From Emticicia sp. C21 (GTDB lineage: Bacteria; Bacteroidota; Bacteroidia; Cytophagales; Spirosomataceae), in the NCBI RefSeq assembly GCF_003418935.1, contig NZ_QVMT01000003.1, forward strand, positions 62,001-126,000: a stretch of 64,000 bases of DNA. Direction: 5' to 3'. This document shows, one piece after another, positions 1-7,546 of this stretch. Made by a program: the position numbers and the translations under genes. Each line of letters starts with the position of its first letter. Positions within the stretch are counted from its first letter, which is position 1. The notes beneath the pieces are model-generated. The model was not told the DNA's origin. It saw only the letters and a program-made list of their open reading frames with translations, and did no database searches.

Positions 1-99
1 CGCAGAGATGCTTTAGGTATCAGCGAAACCGATGAAATTTTAATTAAAGCCAATACAGACTCGGAAATTCTCCTGATAGATGTTCCGATGTCGTTTTAA
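1..99 (+). CDS. Pirin-family protein, C-terminal end only
   Basis: The window opens inside a reading frame whose last 32 codons end at a TAA at 97-99. The peptide contains RDALGISETDEI and ends LLIDVPMSF, which matches the extreme C-terminus of pirin/YhaK-type bicupins, where a conserved hydrophobic strand closes the second cupin barrel. The rest lies upstream of the window. The gene is followed 26 bp later by an FMN reductase and then by a second, complete pirin gene, all on the plus strand, so the three probably form one transcript. Pirins are metal-binding cupins and some have quercetinase activity; the substrate here is unknown. The call rests on a short tail only. Confidence 0.7.
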   Translation, partial: RRDALGISETDEILIKANTDSEILLIDVPMSF

Positions 100-125
100 G
101 CTAAATATCTTAAACCAGAGAAAAT

Positions 126-701
126 ATGAAAATTGAAATCATTTCAGGAAGCCCAAGGCAAGAAAGCGTTACGGCGAGAGTGGCCACTTATTTACAAAAA
201 CACCTGAGCGAGATCACGGATGCCGAGGTAGGCATTATTGATGTAAGAGATTATGAATTACCTTTTGTTCAAAAAGTCTGGACTTCGGTAGACGCGGTTC
301 CTTCAGAATGGAAATACTTGGGTGAACGTATGTTTTCGGCAGATGCGTTTATTCTGGTAACACCCGAATACAATGGTAGCTATTCGCCTGCAATGAAGAA
401 TTTATTAGACCATTTTCCGAAACAATTACATAAACCTTTTGGTATCGTAACAGCTTCGACAGGAATAATGGGTGGTATGAGAGCCAGCCAACAAGTAATA
501 AGCCTGGTTGCTGCTTTGTTTGGTATTGCTTCTCCGCACATGCTGATTGTGCCCACTGTAGACAAGAAATTTGATGCCGAAGGGAATTTAACAGATCCGA
601 CATTCTTTAAAGCGATTGAGATGTTTACCAACGAATATATCTGGTTAGTAAATAAAATAGTAGCCAGAAAAGAAGAACCAGTATTACAACCACATGCCTA
701 G
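126..701 (+). CDS. NAD(P)H-dependent FMN reductase family protein
   Basis: A 191-residue flavodoxin-fold protein. The N-terminus carries the phosphate-binding loop SGSPR (residues 7-11), followed by the family motif TPEYNGSYSP (79-88), which contacts the FMN isoalloxazine, and a glycine-rich STGIMGGMRA segment (111-120). Length and motif order fit cytosolic NADPH-dependent FMN/quinone/azo reductases. There is no signal peptide. It lies between two pirin-family genes with gaps of 26 and 30 bp, so a shared transcript and a link to quinone or flavonoid redox chemistry are plausible but inferred. The substrate cannot be read from the sequence. Confidence 0.88.
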   Translation: MKIEIISGSPRQESVTARVATYLQKHLSEITDAEVGIIDVRDYELPFVQKVWTSVDAVPSEWKYLGERMFSADAFILVTPEYNGSYSPAMKNLLDHFPKQLHKPFGIVTASTGIMGGMRASQQVISLVAALFGIASPHMLIVPTVDKKFDAEGNLTDPTFFKAIEMFTNEYIWLVNKIVARKEEPVLQPHA

Positions 702-731
702 TGTTTAAGGAAACACACTATCTCTGAAATA

Positions 732-1586
732 ATGAAAGCTCGTACTATTCAGAACATTAGTTTTGCAAATGAGGTCCAGATGGGGCCCATGCGAGTAAAA
801 CAACCTTTACCTGCCACCAATATCAGACAGGTGAGTCCTTTTATATTGTTACACCATGCAGGGCCAACTTATCATAACCCTGATGCCAGTAAGCCACGTT
901 TAAGCCCTCACCCACATAGAGGATTCGAACCTGTTACCTTTTTGTTTCAGGGAAAAATCCATCATAAAGATTCTTTAGGAAATGAAGGATTTTTGAATGC
1001 CGGAGATGTTCAATGGATGACTTCCGGCAAAGGCATTATCCACTCAGAAGGGCCATCGGCAGAATTTATGCGCGAAGGTGGTAATTTTGAGTTGATACAA
1101 TTGTGGGTAAATCTGCCTCGTGCACATAAAATGACTGAACCAAAGTATCAACACCTGACTAAAGATACCATGCCTGTAATCAAGGAAGAGGGAATAGAAA
1201 TGCAGTTAGTTGCAGGGAATTATAAAGGTCAGGCAGGCGCGGCTTCTACTTTTTCACCCATATTAGCAATGATGGTAAATTTTGAAGCAGGAGCCAAGAC
1301 TTTCTTTGAGTTACAAGGGTCTTATAATGCCTTAGTGTATGTACTTGATGGAGAAATAAAAACCAACGAAACTATTATAGAAAAATTGAATATGGTCACA
1401 TTCGACCATGAGGGAGAGGGGATAGATTTTGAGGCCATTACCAAAGGCAAACTATTGTTTCTGGCAGGCGAACCTATTCAGGAGCCACTTTCTACCTATG
1501 GGCCTTTTGTAATGAATTATCCTGCTGAATTGAAGCAGGCCATAGAAGATTATGAATTAGGATTGATGGGAGTGCTGGAAGATTGA
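732..1586 (+). CDS. Pirin family protein (bicupin)
   Basis: A complete 284-residue pirin, the usual family length. The N-terminal cupin has the HPHRGFEPVTF motif (residues 60-70) and a GKGIIHSEGP segment (99-108). By comparison with characterised pirins, H60, H62, H104 and E106 are the expected metal ligands and all are present. The C-terminal cupin ends with a PAELKQAIEDYELGLMG helix typical of the family. It is probably cytosolic: no signal peptide is seen. It follows an FMN reductase by 30 bp. Pirins act as metal-dependent dioxygenases or regulators; which applies here is unknown. A hairpin with a T-rich tail follows at once. Confidence 0.92.
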   Translation: MKARTIQNISFANEVQMGPMRVKQPLPATNIRQVSPFILLHHAGPTYHNPDASKPRLSPHPHRGFEPVTFLFQGKIHHKDSLGNEGFLNAGDVQWMTSGKGIIHSEGPSAEFMREGGNFELIQLWVNLPRAHKMTEPKYQHLTKDTMPVIKEEGIEMQLVAGNYKGQAGAASTFSPILAMMVNFEAGAKTFFELQGSYNALVYVLDGEIKTNETIIEKLNMVTFDHEGEGIDFEAITKGKLLFLAGEPIQEPLSTYGPFVMNYPAELKQAIEDYELGLMGVLED

Positions 1587-1595
1587 TTGAAAGCG

Positions 1596-1632
1596 AAAAG
1601 GGTGGTATATTTTATACCACCCCTTATTTTTA
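1596..1632. terminator. Bidirectional hairpin terminator between convergent genes
   Basis: Stem gggtggtata pairs with tataccaccc across a 3-nt T loop, with A-rich sequence on the left and CTTATTTTTA on the right. It can therefore serve both the pirin gene ending at 1586 and the SDR gene whose stop codon starts at 1630. Confidence 0.75.
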
Positions 1633-2433
1633 CTTCTGCACACCCTCTTTAGGGCCTTGCTGTTTATAAACTCTTTCAGCCACAATTTCGTCTGGGGTTA
1701 TACTGCTCATGGCTACTTGTAGCTTATTATTTAAGCCGGATACTACCATATCGTCTCCATTCATCAGGGCATTGTATCCATCCATTGCCACATCGGCTGG
1801 GTCAGCTAGTTTACCATCTTTTACTGTTTTAGAATGTAGCATATCAGCTTTTCTGAAAAAATCAGTAGCTGTTGCTCCCGGTAGGAGGGAAGTAATCACC
1901 ACACCACTATCTTTTACCTCGGCTCGTATCGCTTCAGTAAATGAATGCACAAAGGCTTTAGTACCATGATAAACTGCCTGAAAAGGCCCTGGTACCTTAC
2001 TTGCCACCGAAGCCAGATTCAGAATCTTACCACTTTTTCGCTCAACCATTTCTATCAGAAACAGTTTAGTCAGCGCTACCAGACTGGTAATATTCAACTG
2101 GATAATGTCCATTTCCCGCTCAATATCAGTATTAATAAATTCGCCATATTGCCCTTGTCCGGCATCATTTACTAAAATATCTATCTGTAAGCCTTTTGAT
2201 TTTACAAAATCATATACCTCGAAAGGGGCATTTTTCTTAAATAAATCTTTGGCAAATGTCACTACTTCTATGGTATATGCTGCTGCTAATTCATGAGCTA
2301 CTCTATCTAATTCTTCCTGACTACGGGCGACAATGATAAGGTTATGACCGTCTTTTGCCAATAATCTGGCTAATTCGTAGCCAATACCACTTGTTCCCCC
2401 TGTGATTAATACGTATTTCTTATTCTTTGCCAT
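1630..2433 (-). CDS. SDR family NAD(P)-dependent oxidoreductase
   Basis: A 267-residue classical short-chain dehydrogenase. It has the Rossmann cofactor loop TGGTSGIG (residues 11-18), the structural NDAG motif at 89-92 (NNAG in most members), a serine in LASVAS near 142-145, and the catalytic pair Y155/K159 in YHGTK. The sequence PGATATDF after the active site is typical of YqjQ/DltE-like SDRs that reduce acyl or sugar carbonyls. Cytosolic. It stands alone, converging on the pirin operon through a shared terminator. The substrate is unassigned. The Asn-to-Asp change in NNAG is seen in some SDRs and does not by itself suggest inactivity. Confidence 0.9.
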   Translation of the reverse strand: MAKNKKYVLITGGTSGIGYELARLLAKDGHNLIIVARSQEELDRVAHELAAAYTIEVVTFAKDLFKKNAPFEVYDFVKSKGLQIDILVNDAGQGQYGEFINTDIEREMDIIQLNITSLVALTKLFLIEMVERKSGKILNLASVASKVPGPFQAVYHGTKAFVHSFTEAIRAEVKDSGVVITSLLPGATATDFFRKADMLHSKTVKDGKLADPADVAMDGYNALMNGDDMVVSGLNNKLQVAMSSITPDEIVAERVYKQQGPKEGVQK

Positions 2434-2576
2434 AATTATCTGTATAAATGATTATGCTTTAAGAAGCGCAAAAATATCACCATCATAATTTTGACAGAAA
2501 ATACCAGTTGTTGGGGGAGGATTTCAACAAAACGCAGGTATTTGAGGAAGAATACCCACATGGCACGAAGAGAGTT

Positions 2577-3071
2577 TTACACCTGATATTTCTTTCTGTT
2601 TGAAAGAAAATAGTCAATCAAAACCAAAGAGCTAACGGCAAATAAACACGCTAACATGAGCGCAGGAAGCGCATTGATTTGCCTGATAATTTCGCCCGTA
2701 ACCTGATTAATGTTACTAGCTAGTGGAAGAGGTTTATTGTTCGTTTGAGCCGATTTACCGAAAAGGCTAATTAAAGTTATAATAAAAGTGGCGGTCATAC
2801 CTATACCATACCAGACCCTTTTACTGATAATAGGCTTAAAAACTACCTTACTCTCTAATCGCTCTATATCTTTCATCAAATTTTGAGTAAAATCAATAGA
2901 TGGCTCTTCTATCAGATGTTTCTCCAGTAAAGCGTCTAAAGCCGGATTGACTACAATGGCTTCCTGTGCTTCAATCTTTTGGATAAGTATAGTAGTAAAA
3001 TCAGCCGTTGGCTGGTCTGGTTCTACTGATTGAATCAGTTTTTTTAGCTTGTATTCTTTGTCCTGTGCCAT
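2577..3071 (-). CDS. Putative membrane anti-sigma factor
   Basis: A 164-residue protein of unnamed family, encoded 13 bp downstream of an ECF sigma factor. The N-terminal cytoplasmic half holds two related segments, PTADFTTILIQKIEAQE (21-37) and PSIDFTQNLMKDIERLE (57-73), sharing P-[ST]-x-DFT and a following K/D-I-E. Two membrane segments follow, at about 86-105 and 133-156, with a short polar loop between them. There is no zinc-binding HxxxCxxC motif, so it is not a ZAS-type anti-sigma. The role is inferred from gene order and topology: holding the sigma factor at the inner membrane. The duplicated segment could be the sigma-binding helix. Confidence 0.55.
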   Translation of the reverse strand: MAQDKEYKLKKLIQSVEPDQPTADFTTILIQKIEAQEAIVVNPALDALLEKHLIEEPSIDFTQNLMKDIERLESKVVFKPIISKRVWYGIGMTATFIITLISLFGKSAQTNNKPLPLASNINQVTGEIIRQINALPALMLACLFAVSSLVLIDYFLSNRKKYQV

Positions 3072-3084
3072 CCTCCTGAATTTT

Positions 3085-3633
3085 TTATAACAAAAAATGC
3101 AATTCCTGTTCTAATTTTTTCCTTGCCCGAAACAGCTTAATCTTGATATTATTCATAGCCAATCCTGTTATTTCTTCAATCTCTTTCAACGAATTTTCGT
3201 TCAGATAATATAAAGTAATCAGCAAGGCTTCACCTTTAGGAAGCCGCTGAATGGCCTCCTTTACATATCGCTGCTCTTCTTTTGTTTCTAATGCAATAGA
3301 TGGAGGGCTTGTTTCATCAATTACATAGTTCTGATGAGCCTCATCGTCAATCGTTAAAAACTCTACTTTATTTTTAGGTAACTTATTGAGTGCGGCTCTA
3401 TACACAATGGTATAAAGCCAGGTTGAAAACTTTGATTTATTCTCAAATGTATGAATTTGCTGATAAGCTTTCAGAAAACTTTCCTGAATGATGTCTTCGG
3501 CATCTTCTCTGTTGTTTATAATTTTTAAAGCTACCGTAAAAGCCATGTTTTTGTATTTATTCACAAGAAATGCATAAGAAGCCGAATCTCCCTTTTTTAC
3601 TCGTTCTATATAGGCTTGGTCTTCTGTATACAT
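3085..3633 (-). CDS. RNA polymerase ECF sigma factor (sigma-70 family)
   Basis: A 182-residue sigma factor with region 2 (YAFLVNKYKNMAF through DAEDIIQESFLKAYQ and the promoter-melting FSTWLYTIVYRAALN) and region 4 (RLPKGEALLITLYYLNEN, then a helix-turn-helix with LKEIEEITGLAMNNIKIKL). No C-terminal extension is present, as expected for ECF sigmas. I place the start at the ATG at 3633 (MYTEDQAYIE). A longer frame from 3750 adds 39 residues with no sigma homology. The next gene, 13 bp downstream, encodes a two-TM protein that is probably its anti-sigma factor. The regulon is unknown; many Bacteroidota ECF sigmas serve envelope or nutrient responses. Confidence 0.9.
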   Translation of the reverse strand: MYTEDQAYIERVKKGDSASYAFLVNKYKNMAFTVALKIINNREDAEDIIQESFLKAYQQIHTFENKSKFSTWLYTIVYRAALNKLPKNKVEFLTIDDEAHQNYVIDETSPPSIALETKEEQRYVKEAIQRLPKGEALLITLYYLNENSLKEIEEITGLAMNNIKIKLFRARKKLEQELHFLL

Positions 3634-3802
3634 TAATTCTTGGGTAGTCTTTGTTGTATAGTAAGACAAACATCTGCCAGCGGTGGTTACAGGATAATCA
3701 GTATTTTTTATGAAATTTATTTTTTGAAAAATCTGTAACCAACCATTCATTCCCTTTGTCTTATGGGTGTTAGTTCGATAATCATTTAAAATTACTACAA
3801 AA

Positions 3803-4144
3803 ATGGATGAAATATTAAGAGACGCGTTGGTATCGGTTTCTGCCTTTGCAGGGATTTTCGGTATAGTCTACGTTTATCTGACTGCCCGCAACCGCGAACG
3901 CCTACTGATGATAGAACGCGGCACAGATGCCTCAAAACTGTTTAATTCCAGAGGTCGCTTACAGTTACAGACACTAAAGTTCGGAATGCTTTTCGTAGGC
4001 ATTGCCCTTGGGATTTTAATAGGGAATATTCTTCATAAAAAATATGATTTAGACAAAGGAGTAGCCTTTTTCTCGATGGTATTCCTCTTTGGCGGCCTCA
4101 GCTTAATAATCCACTTTCTTATCGATAGGAAAATCAAAGATTAA
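3803..4144 (+). CDS. DUF6249-like small membrane protein
   Basis: A 113-residue integral membrane protein with three hydrophobic segments: residues 8-27, about 55-75 and 86-107. A basic cytosolic motif, ARNRERLLMIERGTDAS, sits between the first and second. The RxRxxLIERGTD pattern is typical of the DUF6249-type proteins often encoded beside ECF sigma factors in Bacteroidota; the family name is from memory. It is divergent from the sigma/anti-sigma pair with about 170 bp between their starts, so the two may share control. The function is unknown. Confidence 0.6.
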   Translation: MDEILRDALVSVSAFAGIFGIVYVYLTARNRERLLMIERGTDASKLFNSRGRLQLQTLKFGMLFVGIALGILIGNILHKKYDLDKGVAFFSMVFLFGGLSLIIHFLIDRKIKD

Positions 4145-4165
4145 ATTTAAACACAAAATTATATA

Positions 4166-5056
4166 ATGAAAAAGCAAAGTATCTTACTGGCAGCTATCTG
4201 CCTTATGAACCTCCTTTTGCCTTTAGGTAACCTAAAAGCGCAATCAAAGCCCAATTCTCAGACTATTTTTAATGAACTAGCCCAGAAAGATAGTGTTTTG
4301 TTCAAAGCCGTATATAACTGCGAGGTAGATAAAATAGACGGTATTTTAAGCAAAGATTTCATGTTCTACCACGATGGGGGTTACTTTGGTGAAACTTCTA
4401 GTGAATCATCTGCTCAGTTTAAAACCAATTTGCAAAAGAACTTTTGCGATAGAGGAATCAAAGTAAAAAGGCAACTAGTAAAAGGTAGTTTGCAGGTCAT
4501 TGTAGTGAATGAAGAAAAAGCGACGCAATCGGGGGTACAACGTTTTTATATGGGAGAGAAGCTGGTAGAAGAATCTAAATTTTCTCGTGTATGGCAAAAG
4601 CAAAAAGGCTTATGGAAAATGACACAAGAACTGGATTATCTGGTGAATACTAAGTTTGCTTCAAGAACTGAAGGAAATAAGCTCTATAATGAGATTGCTC
4701 ATATGGATAGTGTATTATTTAATGCCTTTAACACACAAGATCAGGAGACAATAAAAAATGTCTTTGACCCAAGCCTCGAGTTTTATCATGATAAGGGAGG
4801 ACTCACTAATTATACCCAGAATATAGATTCATTCAAAACCCTGTTTGCTAATAATAATGGATTGAACCGTAAGTTAGTTGAGGGAAGCATGGAGGTATAT
4901 CCCGTCAAAGATTATGGTGCTATAGAAGTTGGGGAACACACATTCTGTCATAAAGAAAACGGAAGAGATGATTGCGGCACTTTTAAATTCCTGCATATCT
5001 GGCAGAAAAAAGATGGCGTTTGGAAAATTACAAGGGTAGCTAGTTATGACCATTGA
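4166..5056 (+). CDS. Exported protein with two DUF4440/NTF2-like domains
   Basis: A 296-residue protein with a signal peptide (LLAAICLMNLLLPLGNLKAQ, cleavage near residue 26) and two tandem SnoaL/NTF2-like cone domains of about 130 residues each. Both begin with a similar motif (NELAQKDSVLFKAVYNCE near 36; NEIAHMDSVLFNAFNTQD near 175), continue with a tyrosine-histidine-aspartate segment (MFYHDGG; EFYHDKGG), and end in a WQK..G.WK(M/I)T strand. This internal duplication is direct evidence of domain doubling. The family includes ketosteroid-isomerase-like ligand binders and enzymes, but no substrate can be assigned. Probably periplasmic. It lies 21 bp after the DUF6249-like gene and may share its transcript. 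Confidence 0.8.
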   Translation: MKKQSILLAAICLMNLLLPLGNLKAQSKPNSQTIFNELAQKDSVLFKAVYNCEVDKIDGILSKDFMFYHDGGYFGETSSESSAQFKTNLQKNFCDRGIKVKRQLVKGSLQVIVVNEEKATQSGVQRFYMGEKLVEESKFSRVWQKQKGLWKMTQELDYLVNTKFASRTEGNKLYNEIAHMDSVLFNAFNTQDQETIKNVFDPSLEFYHDKGGLTNYTQNIDSFKTLFANNNGLNRKLVEGSMEVYPVKDYGAIEVGEHTFCHKENGRDDCGTFKFLHIWQKKDGVWKITRVASYDH

Positions 5057-5060
5057 TACC

Positions 5061-5230
5061 ACCGCGTCACGCCTCTACTCGTCCGAAAAAGGGCGTGGCA
5101 CGGTTGTGCGCTTAGGTATATATATTATTACAACATCATACATATTATGTAATAATTACTAGTAGATAATTCTCCAAACGCTTTAATCGTGCCACGGACT
5201 TTCTCGGCCGAGTAGAGCCGTGGCACAGTT
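5061..5230. repeat. Hairpin-ended intergenic element, copy 1
   Basis: A 170-bp element. Its left unit (5061-5105) and right unit (5185-5230) are inverted copies of each other, and each unit alone folds into a hairpin (accgcgtcacgcc pairs with ggcgtggcacggt around a loop holding ctctactcg). A 79-bp A/T-rich spacer contains a further inverted repeat, attattac (5124-5131) with gtaataat (5149-5156). A second copy lies at 44897-45083. It fills nearly the whole gap between two genes, 4 bp after one stop codon and 11 bp from the other. It resembles a REP doublet (REPIN) or a small MITE; no transposase is nearby. Confidence 0.8.
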
Positions 5231-5241
5231 ATAATTTACGC

Positions 5242-5730
5242 TTATTTAATACCCTGCAACAATTTATTGGCGCTACCTGCCATATAGCCAAGCCCATCAT
5301 AATTATTATAAAAGGCTATTTGCTCATTTAATACTCTTCTGAATATCTCTTTTGTCTCTTCGCTTTTTCTATTAATAAGCCCGCTAAGGATTGTTCTTTT
5401 TTCTTCGTCAATAAACCATTGTGATAGTATAAAACCATAACTCATAATTGCATGATCATTGAATATTTCAATGGCATCGACTAATTTCTCAACATAAGTT
5501 TCGATAGGATAGCCTTCCATAATACGATTCAGGCATTCGCTAAGCCCTTCTGACAGAAAATCAAAATCTTCGCTATCGTCATAAAAGCCATGACATATGG
5601 TGTCGAAATCTTCAATCGTTAGAGTGCCTTGGTTGGATAGTTGGGCAATCTCCTCAAATACTTGATAGTCTTGATCATTAGTTAATTGACGAGCATTGAT
5701 GATGGATTCTTTATTTAGCTGTGGGTTCAT
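5242..5730 (-). CDS. Hypothetical acidic protein
   Basis: A 162-residue, strongly acidic, helix-rich cytosolic protein (for example YDDSEDFDFLSEGLSE near 50-65), with no signal peptide or membrane segment. I do not recognise the family with confidence. Size, acidity and helical repeats (residues 20-60, 75-110, 120-150) recall contact-inhibition immunity proteins such as the Imm30 type, but no toxin gene is adjacent, so this is only a suggestion. The gene is bracketed by repeat DNA: a complete hairpin-ended element 11 bp beyond its stop and a collapsed remnant of the same repeat about 30 bp before its start. Confidence 0.6.
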   Translation of the reverse strand: MNPQLNKESIINARQLTNDQDYQVFEEIAQLSNQGTLTIEDFDTICHGFYDDSEDFDFLSEGLSECLNRIMEGYPIETYVEKLVDAIEIFNDHAIMSYGFILSQWFIDEEKRTILSGLINRKSEETKEIFRRVLNEQIAFYNNYDGLGYMAGSANKLLQGIK

Positions 5731-5760
5731 TATAAAGTATTATGTAAATATGAAAATTTT

Positions 5761-5774
5761 ACTGTGCCACGATT
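5761..5774. repeat. Collapsed unit of the hairpin-ended element
   Basis: The 14-mer actgtgccacgatt joins the two ends of the unit seen, reverse-complemented, at 5185-5230. The interior between two CAC triplets of that hairpin is missing, as expected from deletion of the stem-loop. Confidence 0.5.
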
Positions 5775-5775
5775 G

Positions 5776-6258
5776 TTAAACATTATAAATATTCTGAAAC
5801 TTACTGATAATATTTGCCTCAGGCAAAATCACCCTTAAGTGATGTTTCATATGCTCTACATAATCTTCCATAATAAAAGCAAGGGTGAAAGGTTTACTTC
5901 CTCCGATACTTATGGTGTTTTGTAGATGTGCTGGATTTACTGATTCTATAATATGTGCAAGGTGCATATTATAGGCATACCAGAAACTAATAATCTTTTG
6001 CCAATTGCTAATATTATACTGCTGTTCAGCTACCCAGAAGTCCTGCGCGTAGCCTACAAATTCAGTATGTGGTTGTGCCATGGTGCGCACAAACTTATGA
6101 TGGTTGTTGGAGGCAGAATCTATCAGATGGCCTAAAATCTCTTTTTTTGACCATTTATGTGGTTGCGGTTTAATGCTGGCATCGGGCTCTGAAATGGCTT
6201 GCAAGGCAGGTAAAACCTCTTGTAATGTCTGGCGTAGGGAGTCGGCAACGGCTTTCAT
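5776..6258 (-). CDS. DinB family protein
   Basis: A 160-residue four-helix-bundle protein of the DinB/YfiT superfamily. The expected metal-binding histidine triad is present: H44 in GHLIDSA at the end of helix 2, and H136 and H140 in EHMKHH near the C-terminus. The KWSKKEILGHLID signature and the total length match Bacteroidota DinB proteins. Members include thiol-dependent S-transferases (bacillithiol or mycothiol type) and proteins of unknown role; this one has no assigned substrate. It is divergent from the methyltransferase gene starting at 6363. Confidence 0.9.
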   Translation of the reverse strand: MKAVADSLRQTLQEVLPALQAISEPDASIKPQPHKWSKKEILGHLIDSASNNHHKFVRTMAQPHTEFVGYAQDFWVAEQQYNISNWQKIISFWYAYNMHLAHIIESVNPAHLQNTISIGGSKPFTLAFIMEDYVEHMKHHLRVILPEANIISKFQNIYNV

Positions 6259-6362
6259 TTTTCTTGATATACTTGTGTTAAAGGCAAATCTGCAAATTAT
6301 CGGGCTGATGTGCTAACATTTGCCTATAAATTACAGTTCATTATCAAAAAAGTAAAAAATTG

Positions 6363-6956
6363 ATGGATACTTTGTTGAATGATGACTATTGGAGTCAACG
6401 CTATGAAGCAGGTGAAACAGGTTGGGATATTGGTTATGTATCTACTCCGTTAAAAGAGTACTTCGATCAATTGACAGATAAATCTGTTTCTATCCTGATT
6501 CCGGGTTGTGGAAACTCTTACGAGGCTGAATATTTGCTTCGACATGGCTTTACGAATGTTACCTTGATTGATATTTCGGCGGTTTTAGTAGAACGTTTGC
6601 AGGAAAAATTACAATTTTACATCGAAAATGGTAATTGTCGGGTAATTCATCAGGATTTTTTCTTCCATCAGGGACAATATGACCTGATTATTGAACAAAC
6701 CTTTTTATCAGCGCTTGACCCTGCTTTAAGACCAAGATATGTAGAGCAGATGCATGATTTACTAAAGCCCGGAGGTAAGCTGGTAGGTGTGATTTTTGAT
6801 TTTCCGTTTGAAGGAGGCCCTCCTTTTGGAGGTTTAAAAGAAGAATACCTAGCTATGTTTGCGCCCTATTTTCAATCTGTTATTTTTGAGAGATGCATCA
6901 ACTCTATTCCTCCACGAGCAGGAAACGAATTGTTTATTCGTCTCGACCGTAAATAG
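6363..6956 (+). CDS. TPMT-like SAM-dependent methyltransferase
   Basis: A 197-residue class I methyltransferase of the thiopurine S-methyltransferase type. The N-terminal YWSQRYEAGETGWDIGYVST motif is the TPMT-family hallmark. The SAM-binding loop LIPGCGNSYEAEYL follows at about 45-60, then an acidic strand end (LIDIS), and finally a PPRAGNELFIRL C-terminus. I start at the ATG at 6363; the triplet before it is TTG and could also initiate. Family members methylate small thiols, selenium or halide compounds. It is cytosolic and lies upstream of an acyl-CoA thioesterase on the same strand. Confidence 0.88.
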   Translation: MDTLLNDDYWSQRYEAGETGWDIGYVSTPLKEYFDQLTDKSVSILIPGCGNSYEAEYLLRHGFTNVTLIDISAVLVERLQEKLQFYIENGNCRVIHQDFFFHQGQYDLIIEQTFLSALDPALRPRYVEQMHDLLKPGGKLVGVIFDFPFEGGPPFGGLKEEYLAMFAPYFQSVIFERCINSIPPRAGNELFIRLDRK

Positions 6957-7003
6957 TAACCTAAAAGCACTATTAATAAACAACCATATAAGAATACATT
7001 TTT

Positions 7004-7525
7004 ATGCAAAAAGCCAGAAAAGCACAGGAATCGCTTACAGTAATGACAGAAATGGTTTTCCCGAATGATACCAATACCCTGGGTAATCTGATGGGTGGAA
7101 ACCTGATGAGATTGTTAGATATAGCAGGCGCTATCGCTGCTCAGAAACACTGTAATCGCATTGTTGTGACCGCATCGGTTGATAATGTTTCATTTAAAGA
7201 AGCTATTCCATTAGGATCAGTAATTACTTTACAGGCCAAAGTAACCAGAGCATTCAATTCATCCCTCGAAGTAGGAATTGATGTGTGGGCAGAGAATATT
7301 CCGGCAGGAACAAAAATCTACACCAACAAAGCCTTTATGACTTTCGTAGCCGTTGACCAGGTAGGCAGGCCAATTGAAGTACCACCTGTTGAACCCGAAA
7401 CTGCCGAAGAAAAAGAATTATACGCCGGAGCACTCCGCCGCCGTCAGTTAAGATTAGTACTGGCAGGCAGAATGAAGCCCGAAGAGGCCAAAGAGTTGAA
7501 AGAGATTTTTAAAATAGACGCATAG
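7004..7525 (+). CDS. Acyl-CoA thioesterase (hotdog fold, YciA/ACOT type)
   Basis: A 173-residue hotdog thioesterase. The motif FPNDTNTLGNLMGGNLMRLLD (about 20-40) contains the catalytic Asn/Asp region and the GG that starts the long central helix. VTASVDNVSF and the NKAFMTFVAVD strand complete the fold. The C-terminal 45 residues form a charged helical tail seen in cytosolic long-chain acyl-CoA thioesterases. It hydrolyses acyl-CoA to free acid and CoA; chain-length preference cannot be read. Its stop codon lies inside the terminator stem shared with the convergent deacetylase gene. Confidence 0.9.
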   Translation: MQKARKAQESLTVMTEMVFPNDTNTLGNLMGGNLMRLLDIAGAIAAQKHCNRIVVTASVDNVSFKEAIPLGSVITLQAKVTRAFNSSLEVGIDVWAENIPAGTKIYTNKAFMTFVAVDQVGRPIEVPPVEPETAEEKELYAGALRRRQLRLVLAGRMKPEEAKELKEIFKIDA

Positions 7526-7546
7526 GCATTAGCCTATGCGTTTTTT
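7519..7546. terminator. Intrinsic terminator containing two stop codons
   Basis: A perfect 9-bp stem, cgcataggc (7519-7527) with gcctatgcg (7532-7540), has a 4-nt loop and six T residues. The thioesterase stop (TAG, 7523-7525) and the convergent deacetylase stop (7534-7536) are both inside the stem. The plus-strand T tract is strong; the minus-strand tail (TCTATTTTAAAAA) is weaker. Confidence 0.85.

Noticed and set aside
3634-3750. N-terminal extension of the sigma factor frame (39 codons)
   Set aside because: It has no sigma homology, and a good ATG at 3633 begins exactly at region 1.2/2 homology.
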